From Hallerella succinigenes (GTDB lineage: Bacteria > Fibrobacterota > Fibrobacteria > Fibrobacterales > Fibrobacteraceae): 64,000 nt of DNA. How positions within the stretch are numbered: the stretch's first letter is position 1; every line of letters starts with the position of its first letter. A program made the position numbers and the translations under genes. Shown here piece by piece: positions 37,711 through 45,609 of the stretch. The stretch lies in the NCBI RefSeq assembly GCF_002797675.1, contig NZ_PGEX01000001.1:1364001-1428000 (forward strand), written 5' to 3'. The notes under the pieces were generated by a model. The model saw nothing but the letters and a program-made list of their open reading frames with translations. It did not search any database and had not been told where the DNA came from.

Positions 37711-38583
37711 ATGCTTTGGGTCACACTCGCACTTGGATCCGCCTTATTTTTAGGATTCTATGACATTGCAAAGAAAAAGGCTCTCACCGGCAACGCCGTT
37801 TTGCCCGTCCTGTTCTTTGTCAGCTTAACCTGTACCGCCGTTCTTTTGCCGGTTTACTTCCTCGGTAAAATTCCATCGCTTGCGCTTTCCGAGCATTTGA
37901 TGCTCCTCGTCAAAGCGGCGATCGTGACCGCAAGCTGGATCTTTACCTTCAACGCGGTCTCCCGTCTACCGCTCAGTCTCACCGCTCCCATCCGCGCAAG
38001 TGCGCCGATCTTTACTATCGCGATGGCGGTCGCCATCATGGGAGAACGTCCGAGCTCCTTTGAATGGATCGGCATCGGCTTTGCCATGGTGAGCTATTTC
38101 CTCATCAGCATCGCATCCCGAAAGGAAACGGGACACTTCTTTACGAACATCTGGATTCTTTCGATGTTCTTCGGCACCTTTCTCGGATCGTGCAGCGGCG
38201 TGTACGACAAGTTCCTATTGCAAAGGGCAAAGCTCGACCCGCTCGCAATCCAGTTCTACTTTAACATTTACATGGCATGCATCCAAGCGTTCAGCATTCT
38301 ATTACTCTGTTTCTTGCAACGTAACAAGCCGGACCGAAAACGCTTTGAATTCCGCTGGATCATTTTGGCGGTGGGCGTTCTGCTCGTCATCGCAGACCGT
38401 TTTTACTTCCTCGCCGTCCACGAACCGGACGCCCTGATTTCCGTCGTCACGGTCATCCGCCGTTCGAACGTGCTGATCAGTTTCGCCGGTGGGCTGATTT
38501 TCTTTAAGGAAAAACGCACCAAACTCAAATACGTCGCCATGGTGGGTATTCTCATCGGGCTTTTCTTCTTTGGCTTAAAATAA
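37711..38583 (+). CDS. EamA/DMT-superfamily membrane transporter
   Basis: 290 residues with ten predicted helices in two halves. LPLSLTAPIRASAPIFTIAMA and the loop IMGERPSSFEWIGI are typical of EamA permeases, as is the C-terminal FFKEKRTKLKYVAM. Substrate unknown. It converges with and overlaps the SIR2-like gene by 9 bases. Confidence 0.8.
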   Translation: MLWVTLALGSALFLGFYDIAKKKALTGNAVLPVLFFVSLTCTAVLLPVYFLGKIPSLALSEHLMLLVKAAIVTASWIFTFNAVSRLPLSLTAPIRASAPIFTIAMAVAIMGERPSSFEWIGIGFAMVSYFLISIASRKETGHFFTNIWILSMFFGTFLGSCSGVYDKFLLQRAKLDPLAIQFYFNIYMACIQAFSILLLCFLQRNKPDRKRFEFRWIILAVGVLLVIADRFYFLAVHEPDALISVVTVIRRSNVLISFAGGLIFFKEKRTKLKYVAMVGILIGLFFFGLK

Positions 38584-39558
38584 ACGATTCAAGAATTTCT
38601 GCGCGTCTTCGCAGACGACAACGTCCTTGTCGAAAAGGCGTTGCAAGCGTTCGATTGAATTGTCCTTCTTAGGTTCAAAAACGACGACATTTCGAATACG
38701 GGTCCGATGTTTCAAAAGAAACGGGAAGCTGTTTCCGTCCGTCTGCGGAAATCCGTAGCCGATTACATAGATTTCATCCGCTCTCGAAAGGTAATAGTCC
38801 GCCTTCGCCCAAATGACGTTAAAAAGGCTCCCCCGCAAAAAGGAATCCTTCGCATGCGCCATCGGAATAAAAATCGGATTGTCCTTTTGATACATCGGAA
38901 AACTGCGGTCGCCAGGTTCTATACGACAAACGCTTTTCAAATCAAAATCTTCGCCCGTCCCCTTGACCGGATACCAGTTGAGCGACCCGTGCAGTTTCAA
39001 AAGGTCAATCGTCCGCGAACGGGAGCCGCATTCCGCAGAACGGTCCGCGCGCTCGATGTTCACCCCGTAATCCACAGCAGTCGAAGCGCAAAGTTCCGGA
39101 TCCTGCAGCACCTGGTCTTCAATCAGCGTGTCGTAATTGAAAGAGAGAATCAGATTGTCCCGCTTAGAATTGGCACGGTCATTTGCCACCGCATTCAAAA
39201 AATGCGAAAGGTTCCGGGAAGCCTCCGCCGAAAGCGGCACCGAGCGGTGCATCGAAAGAGCGATAAACCGGAGCAATTCAAAACGGAGCGTCGCATTGTG
39301 CAAACGCTCTTCTTCGCTCGGAAAAATCTGCGTCGCGAGAATGTTCGTCGCGACCGATTCAATCTTTAAATATTCCGATTCACCACGGCAAAGTTCCCGC
39401 AAAAAGTAGCAATAATTCCGGAGCGTCATGCACTCCGGATAAATCCCGTCGGGGATGCGACCGTTCAAATCCTTGAGCGTCGGCATCTCGGGGCAATAGG
39501 ACTTACTAAAGCCCGAGCCGACGAGAAAAACGCGACGGTAGTGATCTGAAGAAATCAG
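38575..39558 (-). CDS. SIR2-like NAD-binding-fold protein (probable CTG start)
   Basis: About 327 residues. The open frame extends upstream of the first ATG (39486) and encodes the NAD-binding motif VFLVGSGFSKSYCPEMPTLKDL, so translation must start earlier. The only nearby candidates are a CTG at 39558, overlapping the DksA-like stop as CTGA, or an ATT just after it. Other SIR2-like motifs: LILSFNYDTLIED, LLKLHGSLNWYPV, FIPMAHAKDSF and EIYVIGYGFPQTDG. Stand-alone SIR2-like proteins often deplete NAD in antiphage defence, but others have different roles; no partner gene is adjacent. Confidence 0.8.
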   Translation of the reverse strand: MISSDHYRRVFLVGSGFSKSYCPEMPTLKDLNGRIPDGIYPECMTLRNYCYFLRELCRGESEYLKIESVATNILATQIFPSEEERLHNATLRFELLRFIALSMHRSVPLSAEASRNLSHFLNAVANDRANSKRDNLILSFNYDTLIEDQVLQDPELCASTAVDYGVNIERADRSAECGSRSRTIDLLKLHGSLNWYPVKGTGEDFDLKSVCRIEPGDRSFPMYQKDNPIFIPMAHAKDSFLRGSLFNVIWAKADYYLSRADEIYVIGYGFPQTDGNSFPFLLKHRTRIRNVVVFEPKKDNSIERLQRLFDKDVVVCEDAQKFLNRLF

Positions 39559-40025
39559 GAATTGCCTCTCTGCGCCATGCGCTGTTGCTGGGCGTAAAGG
39601 CGAGCCATTTCCATACGGTTTTCTTCGCGTTCACGCTTCTTCGTTTCGGACTTGCAGCTCACGCACTTGGTCGCCGTCGGCACCGCTTCGAGGCGAGCCT
39701 TCGGAATCAACTTCTTGCAGACCTTGCAAATGCCGAACGTGCCGTCTTCGATACGCTGAAGGGCTTCTTCCAAGTATACGAGGTACTTGCCATCGCGAGC
39801 GGCTAAGTCAAAGTTCGTTTCGAGGGAATTGTAGTCGGAAGCGACGTCCGCCATGTGAGTGGCATAACCGGCCGTTTCACCGCCCTGATCACGCTGCCCT
39901 TGGAACGTTTCGTTGTTCGCGACGTCGCTTTGAGCAGCGACCAGTTGACGGCGACGTTCTTGCAAAAGGGCCTTGAAGTAATCCAAATCCTTCTGACTCA
40001 TTTTTTCTTGCTTCTTTTCTGCCAT
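39555..40025 (-). CDS. DksA/TraR-family zinc-finger protein
   Basis: 156 residues from the ATG at 40025, which lies 9 bases behind AGGA; an ATG nine bases upstream leaves no space for that site. It has a coiled-coil N-terminal part (DYFKALLQERRRQLVAAQSD), the DksA-like YATHMADVASD region, and a zinc finger with Cys pairs CKVCKKLIPKARLEAVP and CVSC. Such proteins bind the RNA polymerase secondary channel and modulate stringent control. The last 40 residues are rich in Arg, Glu and Gln. Confidence 0.87.
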   Translation of the reverse strand: MAEKKQEKMSQKDLDYFKALLQERRRQLVAAQSDVANNETFQGQRDQGGETAGYATHMADVASDYNSLETNFDLAARDGKYLVYLEEALQRIEDGTFGICKVCKKLIPKARLEAVPTATKCVSCKSETKKREREENRMEMARLYAQQQRMAQRGNS

Positions 40026-40048
40026 CTTAACCATTCCTCTCTTGGACT

Positions 40049-40066
40049 ACTCTCTGGATTGAGAGT
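40049..40066 (-). promoter_or_regulatory. leader hairpin near the DksA-like ribosome-binding site
   Basis: On the minus strand ACTCTC pairs with GAGAGT across a six-base loop, ending about 24 bases before the start codon. The same pyrimidine arm could instead pair with the GAGAGG that contains the ribosome-binding site. A switch is possible but unproven. Confidence 0.35.
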
Positions 40067-40225
40067 ACCATTGCCCGCATAAACTATTCTTTTTTTTAGA
40101 AAAGGGGCGGGCTTTTATAAAAATTGTTCAAATTTCCGAAGTCCCACACCAAAAACTATCCCGGTGAATGATCGCAAACCGATGATTGCCACCTGTTGCC
40201 GTGTCATAATGAGCCAAAGGCGTGA

Positions 40226-41191
40226 TTATCGAACGGATATTCCAAACTCCGCGCCCCAAAGGAGTTCAATCGACGCATTCGGAATGATTTCTATCAATTC
40301 ACGGTGATGGTTCAGCACATCGGGCGCAGAACTCATCGGTTCAAGCGCAATGCTTTCACGGTCAGGGGGAGTGTAAATTTGAATACCGCGCCACAGATCC
40401 TTGCCCGTCTTCTGCCAAACGTCAATCTGGTTTCCCGTTTCGGGATCCTTCAAAATGACCGAAACCCGGTCCGAACTTTCGGCGTCAAAAGCGAAATAAT
40501 CGTTGATGAAAGTTTCCGCGATCGGAGTGTTTCCTGTGAAACGCGTTTCCGCTTCGAGTTCCCCTGTCGGAATATCCGCGGAATCGAGCAGCGCCTTGTG
40601 AGAAGCCGGCATCGAAAGAGTCAAAGCGTTCACCTTTTTGCCGAGCATAAAGTACGGGTGGAATCCCTGTGCATAGGGGAGCGTTTCGTGATACGTATTT
40701 TTCACAATGGATTTTACGGTAAAGGATTTTCCGTTGAACGCATAAATGTTTGTTACTTTGTATGTAAATGGATAAGCATTTGCGTCACCGTAAAAGTCTC
40801 GCGAAAGAGTCAACACGGCTTCTTTTTCATTGGACGCAAAGGATTCGAACTTCCACGGGAGAACATGCAAAAAACCGTGAAGCGCATGCGGAGCCCAGCT
40901 TACGTTGTTCACCAACTTGTAATCCTTTCCCTTCCAAGACCACTTGGCGTTTGCCGTGCGGCCCGGCCACGGAGAAAGGCAAACGCCTGCGTTTGTATCC
41001 GCCTGAATTTTGCGGAAGGTTTCCGCGTCGCGGTAACCGTAAAGCAAGTCCATTTTTTTGCCGTTCACCGGGACGCGCCAAGCGTTTAAGCCTGCGCCCC
41101 ATCCTGCAAGGATTTCCAGTTCGCAGTCATCCGCATGGACCACGTAACGTTCTACTGTTCCGAGCGGTTTCGATTCCAAGAAAAAGTTCAT
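40226..41191 (-). CDS. aldose 1-epimerase-like protein
   Basis: 321 residues from the ATG at 41191, preceded by GAGGA. The galactose-mutarotase fold is recognised by PWPGRTANAKW, APHALHGFLHVLPW (first His), YAQGFHPYFML (second His) and SIALEPMSSAPDV (catalytic Glu). It interconverts alpha and beta sugar anomers, feeding sugar kinases such as glk. It overlaps the upstream TPR gene. Confidence 0.85.
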   Translation of the reverse strand: MNFFLESKPLGTVERYVVHADDCELEILAGWGAGLNAWRVPVNGKKMDLLYGYRDAETFRKIQADTNAGVCLSPWPGRTANAKWSWKGKDYKLVNNVSWAPHALHGFLHVLPWKFESFASNEKEAVLTLSRDFYGDANAYPFTYKVTNIYAFNGKSFTVKSIVKNTYHETLPYAQGFHPYFMLGKKVNALTLSMPASHKALLDSADIPTGELEAETRFTGNTPIAETFINDYFAFDAESSDRVSVILKDPETGNQIDVWQKTGKDLWRGIQIYTPPDRESIALEPMSSAPDVLNHHRELIEIIPNASIELLWGAEFGISVR

Positions 41192-41202
41192 TTGTAAAGT
41201 CC

Positions 41203-42237
41203 TCATTTTTTCACTTTCAAAAATTCCGCATGAATCCAATCATAAAAACGTTTGGAATCATTCGCATGGATCAGTCGCCATTTCGCATAAACAGACCTGT
41301 CGGCATTTTCAACAATCGTGTAAACAAAAGCGTCCACTAGATTTTCTTTCACAAGTCCCTTGTAAAAAGGAGTCAAGACATTCGAATAGTGACTTTCATC
41401 AAATCCCGCGATTAATTCGACAGCATCCTTAAACATGTGGGCCAAGTATTCTGCGATCTGTTCTGACGTGGTATCCTTTTCATAAAATTTTCGATTCCCT
41501 AAAGAATCCATGTTCGCCAACGCATAAGCTAAAATAAAAGCATCGTGCAAATCCGCCTTTTTTGACTTCTTCGGCAAATTCATCGTAATGGTATCCTTTG
41601 CCCGAACCGTCACAAGTCCCTTTGAATTCTGATACAAAATACGAAGCATATTCTGCATTTGATCTTTTTTCTGGGTAAGCAAAAGCGAGTACATGCCATA
41701 AGAAAAAACGTCCGTCCAATTGCCCAAATTTTCAGAAACGAAAGTCAAATAGTAATATGTACTTGGATGAAGCTTTGTATTCCGCGTTGCTTTTACAAAC
41801 CATTCAGCAGCCTCTACATCCCGCTTTGCTCCCATGCAAGTTACACCCGCATTGAAAGGAATATTGTAAGAATGGGGAGCCTTCGCAAATCCCGCTTTGT
41901 ATGCTTCTAAAGAGGAATCCGGCATTTTCATCGCATCATAAATCGTACCGACCATGCTTGCAATCGATTCTACCAAGCGAGGATCCTGATTCAAGCGTTC
42001 CGCCTCTTTCGCAAATTGAAGCGCCTGTTTTACATCGCCTTTTGCGTAATAGGAATAACCGAGCTCGTACTTGACAAGTGCACTTTTCGGATCGAGTTTT
42101 TCGGCTTCTTTATATTTTGCGATTGCGTAATCGTATTTTCCCTTGTCGTGAAATTCAGTTCCTTCTTGAACCAGCTCGTTCACGCCGGCAAACGAAAACG
42201 CCATAAAACTGATGAGAAAAAGAAATACATTCTTCAT
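41203..42237 (-). CDS. exported TPR-repeat protein
   Basis: 344 residues from the ATG at 42237. Signal peptide (KNVFLFLISFMAFSFA), then TPR repeats (about residues 25-160: GKYDYAIAKYKEAEKLDPKS, VKYELGYSYYAKGDVKQAL). A C-terminal region without clear repeats follows. Such proteins form scaffolds in the periplasm. It shares its 3' end with galM. Confidence 0.7.
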   Translation of the reverse strand: MKNVFLFLISFMAFSFAGVNELVQEGTEFHDKGKYDYAIAKYKEAEKLDPKSALVKYELGYSYYAKGDVKQALQFAKEAERLNQDPRLVESIASMVGTIYDAMKMPDSSLEAYKAGFAKAPHSYNIPFNAGVTCMGAKRDVEAAEWFVKATRNTKLHPSTYYYLTFVSENLGNWTDVFSYGMYSLLLTQKKDQMQNMLRILYQNSKGLVTVRAKDTITMNLPKKSKKADLHDAFILAYALANMDSLGNRKFYEKDTTSEQIAEYLAHMFKDAVELIAGFDESHYSNVLTPFYKGLVKENLVDAFVYTIVENADRSVYAKWRLIHANDSKRFYDWIHAEFLKVKK

Positions 42238-42328
42238 TTTATACACCATTCATTTTTTTCAAAAAAAAAGTAAAAATAAAAGCTCCACAAAAATTCGGCA
42301 GCACGGAACTTTTTATATTAAAAGGCAA

Positions 42329-42649
42329 ATGAGTACACGTTATAAAATTAAAGATGTCCGTTGCGAACAACCCGGTGACGGCATGCCGACGATCTATAAA
42401 ACGAGCAAAAGTATTTTCGGAAACCTGATCATGCAGGATTATTCCGAAGAAGTCGACAGCTATATCGTTTACACAAGTCGGAATTACGAAAGATTTTTGA
42501 AGGACAGTGCAAACCCTTTATTCCGCGCCATGCACTATCTGATTTACATTGTGCAAGCGGATTGGGCGGAATCCAAAAAATTCATCGACGAAACTAAAGG
42601 AAAATTCGTCGATGAATTGACGACCCCCGAGATTCGGACAACGCTTTAG
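42329..42649 (+). CDS. small protein of unknown function
   Basis: 106 residues from the ATG at 42329; a longer in-frame version would cross the promoter region. It is soluble and mixed in charge (YKIKDVRCEQPGDGMPTIYK, FRAMHYLIYIVQADWAESKKF). No motif is recognised. It is divergent from the TPR gene and overlaps the small membrane protein gene on the other strand by 4 bases. Confidence 0.55.
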   Translation: MSTRYKIKDVRCEQPGDGMPTIYKTSKSIFGNLIMQDYSEEVDSYIVYTSRNYERFLKDSANPLFRAMHYLIYIVQADWAESKKFIDETKGKFVDELTTPEIRTTL

Positions 42650-42822
42650 GCTTCGACTTTATCTTCGACAGCCTTTTCGTTCTTCGCTTCGTTCTTGGTT
42701 TCACACTCGTCTTCGATTTCCTGCTCCGCTTCCACGTTGCGCATCATCGCAATGCGGGTAATCACAGCCACAGCTGCGGCAAAAACAGTCACGATAGCGC
42801 CGACGACAATTCCCTTCTTCAT
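42646..42822 (-). CDS. 58-residue single-pass membrane protein
   Basis: Starts at 42822 behind an excellent AAGGAG site six bases away. One N-terminal membrane helix (GIVVGAIVTVFAAAVAVIT), then a highly acidic tail (EAEQEIEDECETKNEA). There is no homologue I can name. It is too short for many gene finders but has a very good start. A strong hairpin lies upstream at 42893-42926. Confidence 0.65.
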   Translation of the reverse strand: MKKGIVVGAIVTVFAAAVAVITRIAMMRNVEAEQEIEDECETKNEAKNEKAVEDKVEA

Positions 42823-42892
42823 GAAAACTCCTTTTTTCTGATTCTAAAATAATATTAAAATTTACATATCGGCGATTTTTATTTTAAAACAA

Positions 42893-42926
42893 AAAGTCTA
42901 CGGCATAAAACTACGCCGTAGACTTT
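42893..42926. terminator. strong hairpin, probable terminator
   Basis: AAAGTCTACGGC and GCCGTAGACTTT form a perfect 12-pair stem with a ten-base loop. It has a preceding A run and only a short T run after it. It lies between the small membrane protein and the flavin reductase gene and could also serve as a protein-binding palindrome. Confidence 0.6.
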
Positions 42927-43076
42927 AATCACTGCTCCAGTTTCCTGGATTAAACCCTTCCTTCATTCAATATAACGGCAGTTTTCAAAAATCGGTTCAA
43001 AAATTCTCACCGGCAAATGTCCAAGTTAGAACATTCAAACCTATAATTTGATAATTTTATTCAAAAAGGAGTTTTT

Positions 43077-43646
43077 ATGAGAAAGGATTTTGGCAAAAAG
43101 GCAATTATCACACCGCTTCCTGTTTTGATTATCGCCACTTACAACGAAGACGGCAGTGCAAACGCCATGAATGCGGCCTGGGGCGGCCAACGGGAAGACG
43201 ACCAGATCACGATTTGCCTCGGAACAAGCCACAAGACCGTGGAAAACCTGAAAAAACGCAAAGCTTTTACCGTGAGCTTCGGCACTCGCCAAACCGCAGT
43301 CGTCTCCGACTTCTTCGGTATCGTCAGCGGCAAAAAGTTGCCGAACAAGGTGGAAAAATCCGGACTGCACGTTATGAAAAGTGCAAACGTGGACGCCCCG
43401 ATGTTCGAAGAATATCCGCTGACTCTCGAATGCACGATTCTTGAAATGAGCCCGGACTGCGACGGCAGCACTTATATCATTGGACAGGTTGAAAACGTGA
43501 GCGCTGACGAAAGCGTTCTCGGAGAAGACGGAAAGGTGGATTTAGGCAAGGTACAACCGATTTCTTACGATTCCGTCGCCAAGGCTTACCGCGTCCTCGG
43601 TGAAAAGGTCGGCAAGGCATTCAGCGACGGAAAGCAGCTGCTTTAA
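43077..43646 (+). CDS. flavin reductase-like (FMN-binding split-barrel) protein
   Basis: 189 residues. Motifs of the flavoredoxin/flavin reductase family: PVLIIATYNEDGSANAMNAAW, QITICLGTSHKTVENLKKRKAFTV, and the DFFGIVSG region. Such proteins bind FMN and pass electrons to partners in anaerobes. AAAAAGGAG precedes the start. It ends near the broken FISUMP gene on the opposite strand. Confidence 0.85.
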   Translation: MRKDFGKKAIITPLPVLIIATYNEDGSANAMNAAWGGQREDDQITICLGTSHKTVENLKKRKAFTVSFGTRQTAVVSDFFGIVSGKKLPNKVEKSGLHVMKSANVDAPMFEEYPLTLECTILEMSPDCDGSTYIIGQVENVSADESVLGEDGKVDLGKVQPISYDSVAKAYRVLGEKVGKAFSDGKQLL

Positions 43647-43653
43647 TTCACAA

Positions 43654-44171
43654 CTAGTCTTCATCTTTGATGCAGCGAACGGAGCGGTAATCGTTCTTCC
43701 AGTTGCCGCCCACTCCTGCATCATACGCACAGACGTAGAATGTTGCCACCTCGCGATCGTCACTGTAAACTTCGTCGATAGCCCAGAATCTGCCACCGAT
43801 CCATCCATTTCCAAATGAAAATGGATAAACCGAAAAGCCAAGCATGTCGTTTGCCTTGGAACTTATTCCACCACTTTGAATTCCTTCGTCGGACCCTAAA
43901 ATTCGCAAAATGTTTCCAGGATGCTGATACGCAAAGTCATCTGTCGCATATACGGAATTTAACAATTCTTCCCATTCCGCTTTACTCGGAATATGCCAGC
44001 CGTAATCACAGGCACCGCGAATTTTACCCGTCAAATTGCAGGTTTTGTTAAAACCGCATTCCATAGGATTTGTCTTATCGTTTGCTAGCGCGATCGAATC
44101 AATGGCTGCGACCCAGAAATAGCCACGACCCGTCACTTCGCAACCGGCGGATCCACCACCATCCGTCGGAT
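43654..44171 (-). pseudogene. 3' part of a FISUMP lipoprotein gene split by an insertion sequence
   Basis: Encodes the C-terminal part of a FISUMP domain: NPTDGG, GRGYFWVAAID, IRGACDYGWHIPSKAEW, SKANDMLGFSVYPFSFGNG and the closing YRSVRCIKDED. It has no start of its own. Joined to 45660-47400 with one TATATA retained, 1741 + 518 = 2259 bases gives exactly 753 codons, with the junction reading D-V-Y-N-P-T-D-G. It is therefore the tail of one gene, not a separate gene. Confidence 0.88.
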
Positions 44172-44177
44172 TATATA
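44172..44177. repeat. target-site duplication TATATA (left), IS copy 1
   Basis: TATATA flanks both ends of the element (44172-44177 and 45660-45665) and is also seen at both ends of copy 2. As it is a palindromic AT hexamer in all four flanks, part of it could belong to the element ends. Confidence 0.7.
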
Positions 44178-44193
44178 GTTGACCCTTAAAAAG

Positions 44194-45546
44194 TCACTTC
44201 GCGAGCGCAGGATAAGGAGGTTCGCCGTTTTTATTCACCCCTTCCCGGCAAAGGAAGCAACAGTATAGCCATTCCAACAGGACAAAAAAGCGCCTCATGG
44301 CCCTCTTGAAGTTGAACGCCGCTGCTGCAAGCTTTGCATTGAGCATGTCGCCAAAGATTCCCTTGTAGAAATTTCTACCCATACGGTGGTCGCTTTTCAG
44401 GTGGCCGTTGATAGGCTCGATGCCTGCCCTCTTGCAAAAAAGCTTGTGAGCCTTTTCCTTCTGGTAGTAAGTCGCGTTTTTCTTCGGGACGTCCGGTATC
44501 ACGATCTTTGTCGTTCCGGATTCCTTTTGTCCGCGGTAGCCTCGGTCGCATGCGGCCTGGCTCGGCCTGAATCCAAGCATTTGTTCAACATGGTCAAGCG
44601 TATCGTCTATCGTATGTCCGTCATACTCGTCCCGGAACGAGACCGCGCCGACAATGATGCCGCTGTAGCTCCGGGCGATTGACACCTTGTTGCCGAACTC
44701 GTATTTCTTGTGTTCCTTGCCCTTGCCGATGCATTTTACTTCGGGTTCGTGAAGCGAATAGACCTTGTCCTTGTCGCATTTCTTCTGTGCCAGAACTTTT
44801 TTGAAAAGCTCGATTTTTTCTTTGTACGTGTTCAACAAGTTCTTGCTGGCGAGATTTCGCTCTAATTCACGGACGAGCCGTCCCGCGATTGTCTTCAGCC
44901 TGCGATCTGCCTTGTGAGCCTTCTTGCCGTTCTTCGGGTGATTGCGGAAACGCTGGTCACGATGGACCTTCTTCAAGGTTCTCTTGTAGGACTGTCTTTG
45001 CGGAAGATCATGCTCTTCCACGATCCTCTGTACCTGTTCTATTATCTTGTTCGCAAGTTTGGCGTCTGTAGGGAACGTGATGTTCTTTTCCTGCACGGTC
45101 GTGTCAAGAAAGACCGTGCCGCATCCTGTCGGTCCTTGTTTATCGTGGTCATCGTTGACGAGGATACTTTCCTTGAGGATCATGTCCATGCCCGCTTCGC
45201 CAATCATGTGCCGGAAGTGAACAAGTTCGCTCGGGTCGCAGGGTTGCTCCGTCGAGAAGAACCGTTCTCCGCAAAAATACTGGTAATAGGCGTTTTCCTG
45301 AAACTGCTCCACGACGGACTCGTCCGATACGTTGCGGATGTGCTTCAGGATGATGAGCCCGGTCATGAGACGGATCGGCTTGTTCGGCGCACCCATTTTG
45401 TCGTCAAACCGTTTCGAAAACTCGGTCTCGAACTTGTTCCAGTCAATCTTGTTCGCGAGAACGTAGAGGGAATGCTTGTGGTTCAACTGCTCCTCAAGGG
45501 AACAGAAAAGGCTTGTCTGTGCGTGGGATTTTGGCGGTCTGTACAT
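44194..45546 (-). CDS. IS5-like transposase, copy 1
   Basis: About 450 residues from the ATG at 45546; a TTG 21 bases upstream lies inside a hairpin. N-terminal InsH/DUF772-like region (NKPIRLMTGLIILKHIRNVS, YYQYFCGE), then a DDE domain: VFLDTTVQEKNITFPTDAKL (first Asp), SQAACDRGYRGQKES (second Asp region) and INGHLKSDHRMGRNF (Glu/His region absent, the acidic residue earlier in GIEPINGH). No ribosome-binding site precedes the ATG, only the T run of the hairpin. Confidence 0.9.
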   Translation of the reverse strand: MYRPPKSHAQTSLFCSLEEQLNHKHSLYVLANKIDWNKFETEFSKRFDDKMGAPNKPIRLMTGLIILKHIRNVSDESVVEQFQENAYYQYFCGERFFSTEQPCDPSELVHFRHMIGEAGMDMILKESILVNDDHDKQGPTGCGTVFLDTTVQEKNITFPTDAKLANKIIEQVQRIVEEHDLPQRQSYKRTLKKVHRDQRFRNHPKNGKKAHKADRRLKTIAGRLVRELERNLASKNLLNTYKEKIELFKKVLAQKKCDKDKVYSLHEPEVKCIGKGKEHKKYEFGNKVSIARSYSGIIVGAVSFRDEYDGHTIDDTLDHVEQMLGFRPSQAACDRGYRGQKESGTTKIVIPDVPKKNATYYQKEKAHKLFCKRAGIEPINGHLKSDHRMGRNFYKGIFGDMLNAKLAAAAFNFKRAMRRFFVLLEWLYCCFLCREGVNKNGEPPYPALAK

Positions 45547-45590
45547 AAAAAATTGCAAGGTTTTCAATCATATTTTAGAAAACCTTGCAA
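45547..45590 (-). terminator. terminator-like hairpin in front of the transposase start
   Basis: On the minus strand TTGCAAGGTTTTC and GAAAACCTTGCAA form a perfect 13-pair stem (12-base loop), followed by TTTTTT and then the transposase ATG. It would stop transcription reading in from outside. In copy 2 (55139-55182) one base of the stem is changed. Confidence 0.8.
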
Positions 45591-45609
45591 TATTTTCACA
45601 GGGTAGAAA

